Source: an uncultured Clostridium sp. (lineage in GTDB: Bacteria; Bacillota; Clostridia; Lachnospirales; Lachnospiraceae). Taken from it: a DNA stretch of 47,260 nucleotides. Shown here piece after piece: positions 42,972-47,260 of the stretch. A program made the translations under genes and the position numbers. The stretch spans positions 1-47,260 of the forward strand of contig URFM01000023.1 of the NCBI GenBank assembly GCA_900547035.1. Direction: 5' to 3'. The first letter of the stretch is position 1. Each line of letters starts with the position of its first letter. A model generated the notes under the pieces. That model ran no database searches. It saw only the letters and a program-made list of their open reading frames with translations, and was not told the origin of the DNA.

Positions 42972-43397
42972 CTATTTGCGAAAAATGACGATTCCTGCCA
43001 CTGCTACCAGGGCACCGATAAGCTTGCGCCACTGAAAATCCGCTTTTTCCACTCCGAAAAGGCCGAACAGCTCGATACAATAGGCCACTACGATCTGGGA
43101 TACCACAATCAGCAGCGCCGCCTGGGCCGGTCCCAGCCCGCTCATGCTTTTCACAACCGTGTAGGTAATCAGGGCTCCGATCACGCCCCCCAAAAGCACA
43201 TATTTCGGCGTCACCTGCAGCAAATCCCCCACCGGCTGCCGGCCTGTAAAAAGCCAGATTCCCACGCAGGTCAAAAAGGCGCTGAACTGGACCCAGCCCG
43301 CCGCCACCCACATACTGCTCTGTTCTGTCACTTTTGTGTTAAAAACCCCCTGAATGCTCATCAGGGCTCCGGAAATCAACGCAATAATAATTCCCAT
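42972..43397 (-). CDS. Small DMT-type transporter (DUF606/YdcZ-like)
   Basis: A 141-residue membrane protein with five hydrophobic segments. The opening MGIIIALISGALMSIQGVFN and the later VVSQIVVAYCIELFGLFG and WRKLIGALVAVAGI blocks are typical of DUF606/YdcZ, a half-size relative of drug/metabolite transporters that acts as a dimer. Substrate unknown. It lies upstream of comEA with a promoter between, so linkage is by position only. Confidence 0.85.
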   Translation of the reverse strand: MGIIIALISGALMSIQGVFNTKVTEQSSMWVAAGWVQFSAFLTCVGIWLFTGRQPVGDLLQVTPKYVLLGGVIGALITYTVVKSMSGLGPAQAALLIVVSQIVVAYCIELFGLFGVEKADFQWRKLIGALVAVAGIVIFRK

Positions 43398-43441
43398 AAA
43401 CTTTTATACCGCCTTTCCTCGATGGTATCCTGCATATTTAA

Positions 43442-43483
43442 TAACAGTTCAGGACGGCGGAAAAAGGATGTCCTGAACAGTTA
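43442..43483. repeat. Dispersed inverted-repeat element, best-preserved copy
   Basis: Arms TAACAGTTCAGGAC (43442-43455) and GTCCTGAACAGTTA (43470-43483) pair with a single mismatch around GGCGGAAAAAGGAT. It lies in a divergent intergenic region, where a terminator role is not expected. A further single arm, TAACCATTCGGGACAGCGG, occurs at 43602-43620. Confidence 0.7.
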
Positions 43484-43564
43484 CTGCATTAGCTAGGATA
43501 TCCCGGGGCTCAGGTTTTATTCTCCAAAAAGGCTCTTCGGAGAATCCCCGTTTAAGGGTCTCCC

Positions 43565-43593
43565 TTGTCTTGCTCAGGAGAGTGTGCTATATT
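43565..43593 (+). promoter_or_regulatory. Promoter of the YwaF-like gene
   Basis: TTGTCT (43565-43570), 17 bases and TATATT (43588-43593) lie on the plus strand. Transcription would begin near 43600, at the single repeat arm 43602-43620. Confidence 0.6.
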
Positions 43594-43654
43594 TTAAGAA
43601 ATAACCATTCGGGACAGCGGAACAATGGCGGCAAAAACAGGAGGTGCAGGATTT

Positions 43655-44473
43655 ATGGAACATATCATCACGCGGATTCTTCAGGCAACGGCGTGGCCTA
43701 TGGATCCCCCCGCTCCCTACTCCCCCTTTCACCTCTGCCTGCTGCTGGCAGGAATTCCCCTTTCCATCCTTGCCGCCTGCGCCGCCGCGGACTCCCGGAA
43801 AGGAAAAATGGCCGGCAAAAGAAAAACAGCTGCTTCATGGGACCCTCTTCTCTTTTTCTGTGGTCTCCTTCTCGCCATCAGCGAGATCTATAAGCAGCTG
43901 TTTTTATATGAAATCGTAAACGGCGGCCGCTACGACTGGTGGTATTTCCCCTTCCAGCTCTGCAGCATCCCCATGTATTTATGCCTTCTTCTGCCTCTTC
44001 TGTCCTTTTCCGGCCTCCAGTCCCTCCGTCTGGCCGTTTACACCTTTCTTCAGGACTTCGGGCTCTTAGGCGGCGTTATGGCTCTCCTGGAACCCTCGGG
44101 TCTGATGCATCCTTACTGGACTCTGACCCTTCACGGGTTTTTATGGCATTTCATGCTGATTTTCCTGGGACTTTACTGCGCCCTTCGGGGCAGAGCCGGA
44201 AAGGAAATCCGGGACTTTTTCAGAACCGTCCCCTTGTTTCTCGTCTGCTGTGTCATTGCTACTGCCATCAATATAGGATCCCATCCCTACGGCAATGCAG
44301 ACATGTTTTATATCAGTCCCTACTATCCCAACGGGCAGATTGTATTTCACCAGATCGCCCTGGAAATCGGCGTCGCTGCCGGGAATCTGGTCTATCTTAC
44401 CGGAGTTCTGGCAGGCGGATTTTTATTTCATCTTCTCTGCCGGGAAATACGAACTCACCGGACGGCGTCCTGA
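43655..44473 (+). CDS. TMEM164/YwaF-family membrane protein (TIGR02206-like)
   Basis: A 272-residue protein with about seven membrane helices. The helix 2-3 region DWWYFPFQLCSIPMYLCLLL and FHLCLLL with conserved His and Cys, plus HGFLWHFMLIFLGLY and GSHPYGNADMFYISPYYPNG, resembles the TIGR02206/TMEM164 family. The start at 43655 has AGGAGG nine bases upstream; the frame opens earlier at 43625. Bacterial members have no firm function, while human TMEM164 is an acyltransferase. The last 19 bases overlap the convergent pyrC gene. Confidence 0.75.
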   Translation: MEHIITRILQATAWPMDPPAPYSPFHLCLLLAGIPLSILAACAAADSRKGKMAGKRKTAASWDPLLFFCGLLLAISEIYKQLFLYEIVNGGRYDWWYFPFQLCSIPMYLCLLLPLLSFSGLQSLRLAVYTFLQDFGLLGGVMALLEPSGLMHPYWTLTLHGFLWHFMLIFLGLYCALRGRAGKEIRDFFRTVPLFLVCCVIATAINIGSHPYGNADMFYISPYYPNGQIVFHQIALEIGVAAGNLVYLTGVLAGGFLFHLLCREIRTHRTAS

Positions 44474-45723
44474 TAAACGATTTTTCCTTTACAGATTGTA
44501 TACTTTACCTTTCCCGTCAGCTCCATGCCGGCAAAGGGCGAGTTATCTGATTTGGATGCGAAACGCTCCGGCTTCCAGCTTTCATTTTCATCGAAAATCA
44601 CCAGATCCGCCGGCTTTCCAACCGCAATTCTCCCCAATTCCAATCCATACATTTTGGCCGTATTCAGACTCATCTTCTCCATCAGCTCCATCATAGTCAA
44701 ATGTCCCCCATGGACCAGCTGGGTGATGCCAAGCGCCAGGGAGGTTTCCAATCCAATGATTCCGCTGGGTGCCTTCGTGAGTGGCTGATTTTTTTCCTCC
44801 CGGCTGTGGGGCGCGTGGTCTGTAGCAACCATGTCGATGGTGCCGTCCTTTAAGCCCTGAATAATCGCCTGCCGGTCTGCTTGCGTCCGAAGGGGCGGAT
44901 TCATCTTCGCCAACGTACCGTATTTCAATACCGCTTCCTCCGTCAAGGTAAAATGATGGGGCGTTGCTTCCGCCCATACATCGGCCCCCATCTCCTTGGC
45001 GGCCCTTACCAGAGCTACGGCATGGGCAGAGCTGATATGCTGTACATTGATTCTGGCCCCTGTATAAAGAGCCAGCATGCAGTCTCTGGCCACCATCACA
45101 TCTTCCGCCACGGCGGGAGAACCCTCAATTCCCAGAATCTTCGCCGTCTCTCCCGCGTTAATTCCATTGTTGGAGATAAAAGCGGGATCCTCTTCGTGAA
45201 AGCTTAAAGGCAGTCCCAGCTTTTTCCCCTTTTTCATAGCTGCCGCCGCCAGCATTTCGTCCAGAATAGGCTTTCCATCGTCCGTAAAGCCAACTGCTCC
45301 AGCCGCAGCCAGTCCATCCATATCTGTCAGCTCCCTGCCTTCCATCCCCTTCGTGATAGCCGCGCAGGACATTACCCGAATCCCGGTCGCCTCCCCCTTC
45401 TGCAGCACATAAGACAAGGTGTCCGGCGTGTCCACCGGTGGCTTTGTGTTGGCCATGCAAATCACTGTGGTAAATCCGCCGGCTGCGGCTGCGGCCGCCC
45501 CGGTTTCAATATCCTCCTTGTAAGTCAGACCAGGATCGCGAAAATGCACATGACCGTCAATTAGCCCCGGACCTACCATCAGTCCGTCCGCATCCACAAT
45601 CTCCTCTCCTTCGGCAGCCAGGCCCGGTCCGATCTCACAGATTACTCCGTCCCGGATTCGGATATCCATCTTGCCTTCCTTCCCACTTTCCGGGTCCAGC
45701 ACATAGCCATTTCTAACGATCAT
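44455..45723 (-). CDS. pyrC: Dihydroorotase
   Basis: A 422-residue class I dihydroorotase of the amidohydrolase superfamily, catalysing the third step of pyrimidine synthesis (carbamoyl-aspartate to dihydroorotate). The first zinc site is DGHVHFRDPG, later zinc histidines appear in HEEDPAF and INVQHISS, and the catalytic Asp is in VATDHAPHS. The start at 45723 has ACAGGAGGAGAGAAT before it. No other pyrimidine gene adjoins it. It ends inside the convergent YwaF-like gene. A dihydropyrimidinase-like function is less likely given the DGHVHFRDPG motif. Confidence 0.92.
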   Translation of the reverse strand: MIVRNGYVLDPESGKEGKMDIRIRDGVICEIGPGLAAEGEEIVDADGLMVGPGLIDGHVHFRDPGLTYKEDIETGAAAAAAGGFTTVICMANTKPPVDTPDTLSYVLQKGEATGIRVMSCAAITKGMEGRELTDMDGLAAAGAVGFTDDGKPILDEMLAAAAMKKGKKLGLPLSFHEEDPAFISNNGINAGETAKILGIEGSPAVAEDVMVARDCMLALYTGARINVQHISSAHAVALVRAAKEMGADVWAEATPHHFTLTEEAVLKYGTLAKMNPPLRTQADRQAIIQGLKDGTIDMVATDHAPHSREEKNQPLTKAPSGIIGLETSLALGITQLVHGGHLTMMELMEKMSLNTAKMYGLELGRIAVGKPADLVIFDENESWKPERFASKSDNSPFAGMELTGKVKYTICKGKIVYQDAVR

Positions 45724-45798
45724 ATTCTCTCCTCCTGTTTTACTATTATCGTTTCGTCGTAAGAATTTCGAAAAAACTCGGTCCAAAGCAATCCCGCG

Positions 45799-47139
45799 TC
45801 ATATTTGTGAAAAGTCTGCGTAAGCCGCCTTCGCAATGGATTCTCTGCGAAATTTCCGGATCGTTTCCGCGCTCATGGGAACCATGCTTCCCTCCTGACG
45901 GCCCAAATATGCATTCAGCATTTCCGGGAGACGGAATACCTCCATTACGATATCATAGGCAGTATAAATCTTGTCGTCCTGAATCTGCCCGCTGTCCAGA
46001 TATTCCTTTAAAGCCATCTCCCTCTTCTTGCCGATCGCCTTCGCGGCACCGATCGATTTTAAGATATGCCAGAAAGCGCGGCTGACGCACCTGGCATTTT
46101 TCTGGCGCAGCCGTTTTGAACCTGGTTCAAAATCCATCGGGGTAATCCGGACCAGCTTCAATTCCTTCAGCCGCTTTGGAAACAAGGTGAATTCTCCTTG
46201 TACCATAGTCAGAATTTCTTCTTCCATCTGGTCCAAAGCTTTCAGCGAGTCTCCTCTGTGTCTTCTGGAATACTCCCTTCCGGGTACAATGGAGCCCTCC
46301 TCTGTCCGCCAATAAGTCCGGACATGAAAGGAGCTTTCCCCTATATCGGAGGTTACAAACTCCAGACAGGGCATAAGCGGACGGCTCCATCCTTCACGCC
46401 GGCAAAGTTCATTTCCATAATCCGGAAATTCAAAATGAATGGAAACCCGCTCATGGCATATCTCCCAAAACCTACATTCCATAGGCCCCAGATTCAGCCG
46501 GCCTGCAAAGTGTTCCGAAAGCTCCCCATAAAGTTCACAAAGTCCAAACAGCTTCATTTCCCGATATTTTCCGCCCAGAAAGGCGAAAATTTTATGCAGC
46601 TTTATGCCCTCCTTTTCTACCTGGCGGATGACCAGGGTACACTCCCGAACTTTTGCCATCTTTCGGGCAAGAAACAGATTTCGTTCCAGGGTCGCCTCTT
46701 GTAAAGGCCCTGCCGTCATCCCCAGACGCTGCGCCAGAGTCGTAAAGGCAAAATCCGAAACAAACAGAAGCGCCCCGTTTTTCCTCTCAAGCAGCAGCGT
46801 TCGGTTTCCCTTCAACGCCTCGGCAAACAATCCGGCGCCTCCCCTGCAATCCGGCCATGAAGCATCCCGAATTTGCTGTCTTAAAGGAAGGCAGAGTGTC
46901 TCTCCGCTTCCATCCGTTTTCTTTTGAAAAGGTTGTCCGGATTCAAAGAGGTATCCCTCCGGGCAGCATTCTCCTCCCCCGTCTTCCAAATATGCCAGCC
47001 TAAAATCAGTCAGACTGCTTTCTCTTATATGAACTGTCTGACCGTCAATAGCCCGAAGCAAAGCCTCAAATTCGTCCCTGTTCTCTCCAAAACAATAAAA
47101 ATCGTCCAATAGAAAAGCCGGATCGAGAGACGCTGTCAT
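45799..47139 (-). CDS. Unknown 446-residue protein, possibly DUF932-like
   Basis: I do not recognise this protein with confidence. It has no signal peptide or membrane segment. An N-terminal half (about residues 1-175) contains LSVSDFAFTTLAQRLGMTAGPL-like text and FLARKMAKVRE. The middle (about 180-310) has VIRQVEKEGIKLHKIFAFLGGKY, HFEFPDY, and FVTSDIGESSFHVRTYWRT (both quoted in part), and the C-terminus is helical and basic. The layout is reminiscent of DUF932-like proteins carried by phages and plasmids, but this is only an impression. GGGGAGG precedes the ATG. It sits between mgtE-like and pyrC genes without other mobile genes. Confidence 0.6.
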   Translation of the reverse strand: MTASLDPAFLLDDFYCFGENRDEFEALLRAIDGQTVHIRESSLTDFRLAYLEDGGGECCPEGYLFESGQPFQKKTDGSGETLCLPLRQQIRDASWPDCRGGAGLFAEALKGNRTLLLERKNGALLFVSDFAFTTLAQRLGMTAGPLQEATLERNLFLARKMAKVRECTLVIRQVEKEGIKLHKIFAFLGGKYREMKLFGLCELYGELSEHFAGRLNLGPMECRFWEICHERVSIHFEFPDYGNELCRREGWSRPLMPCLEFVTSDIGESSFHVRTYWRTEEGSIVPGREYSRRHRGDSLKALDQMEEEILTMVQGEFTLFPKRLKELKLVRITPMDFEPGSKRLRQKNARCVSRAFWHILKSIGAAKAIGKKREMALKEYLDSGQIQDDKIYTAYDIVMEVFRLPEMLNAYLGRQEGSMVPMSAETIRKFRRESIAKAAYADFSQI

Positions 47140-47160
47140 AAAATTCCTCCCCTTTACTTT

Positions 47161-47260
47161 TTAGAGTCCCAGCACCCGAATTAAAAGTATCCAAGCCAAT
47201 CCATAGTAAATTACCACTGCCATCAAATCGTTGATTGTAGTAATCAGGGGACCCGAAGCT
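47161..47260 (-). CDS. Magnesium transporter MgtE-like, C-terminal end (partial)
   Basis: The last 32 or so codons of a gene entering from the right edge. The minus strand encodes SGPLITTINDL followed by a hydrophobic helix and the stop TAA at 47161. That text matches the last membrane helix of MgtE magnesium channels (SGPFITTxND). The rest of the gene is outside the window. It lies 21 bases upstream of the unknown 446-residue gene. Confidence 0.75.
   Translation of the reverse strand, partial: ASGPLITTINDLMAVVIYYGLAWILLIRVLGL

Overview
The window looks like chromosomal DNA from a Gram-positive anaerobe of the Clostridia, most likely a Lachnospiraceae member. The grounds are the 16S rRNA 5' end at the left edge, strong AGGAGG-type ribosome binding sites, TTGACA/TATAAT promoters with 17-bp spacers, oxygen-sensitive enzymes (class III ribonucleotide reductase NrdD/NrdG, YgiQ-type radical SAM protein), B12-linked metabolism, and YesM/YesN-type regulation of a sugar ABC transporter. 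The family assignment is inference. No phage, insertion sequence, tRNA or CRISPR array was seen. Almost everything is on the minus strand; only the degV-like gene and one membrane-protein gene are on the plus strand.

Layout from left to right: (1) 1-600, start of a 16S rRNA gene reading off the left edge, with a leader and three tandem promoters. (2) 0.66-2.9 kb, a two-component system. (3) 3.1-7.3 kb, gltX, a UvrD/PcrA-like helicase and cobO in overlapping order, then a DUF1292 gene. (4) 7.4-10.2 kb, rpsO-pnp with an elaborate RNA hairpin in the pnp leader. (5) 10.2-13.0 kb, dut, a TPR membrane protein and hflX. (6) 13.0-16.4 kb, nrdD, a small gene and nrdG, with a candidate NrdR operator pair. 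(7) 16.4-22.3 kb, a zinc region: HAD phosphatase, ZnuA/ZnuC/ZnuB-like transporter, a His-rich COG0523 GTPase and a second CobW-like GTPase apparently fused to a YcgQ/DUF1980-like domain. (8) 22.3-29.9 kb, a YesM/YesN-like two-component system, a ribose/galactose-type ABC transporter and a lone TRAP-type binding protein. (9) 30-31 kb, degV-like gene behind a consensus promoter and two related leader hairpins. (10) 31-36 kb, metF, a free-standing MetH activation-domain protein, a short MetH and a DUF368 membrane protein. (11) 36-38.2 kb, a solitary fused double adenine methyltransferase. (12) 38.3-43.4 kb, ygiQ-like, rlmH, GNAT, an orphan response regulator, comEA-like and a small DMT-type transporter. 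(13) 43.6-47.3 kb, a TMEM164/YwaF-like protein, pyrC, an unknown 446-residue protein and the tail of an mgtE-like gene.

The least conventional signals are a dispersed intergenic inverted-repeat family built on TAACnGTTCAGGACGGCGG (about nine sites, two providing the stop codon of the upstream gene), the GTPase-DUF1980 fusion beside a zinc importer, the double methyltransferase with no restriction partner, the orphan TRAP binding protein tied to a two-component/ABC cassette, the nested hairpin between rpsO and pnp, and the paired hairpins starting the degV transcript. All functions are read from sequence motifs by eye; no database search was run.
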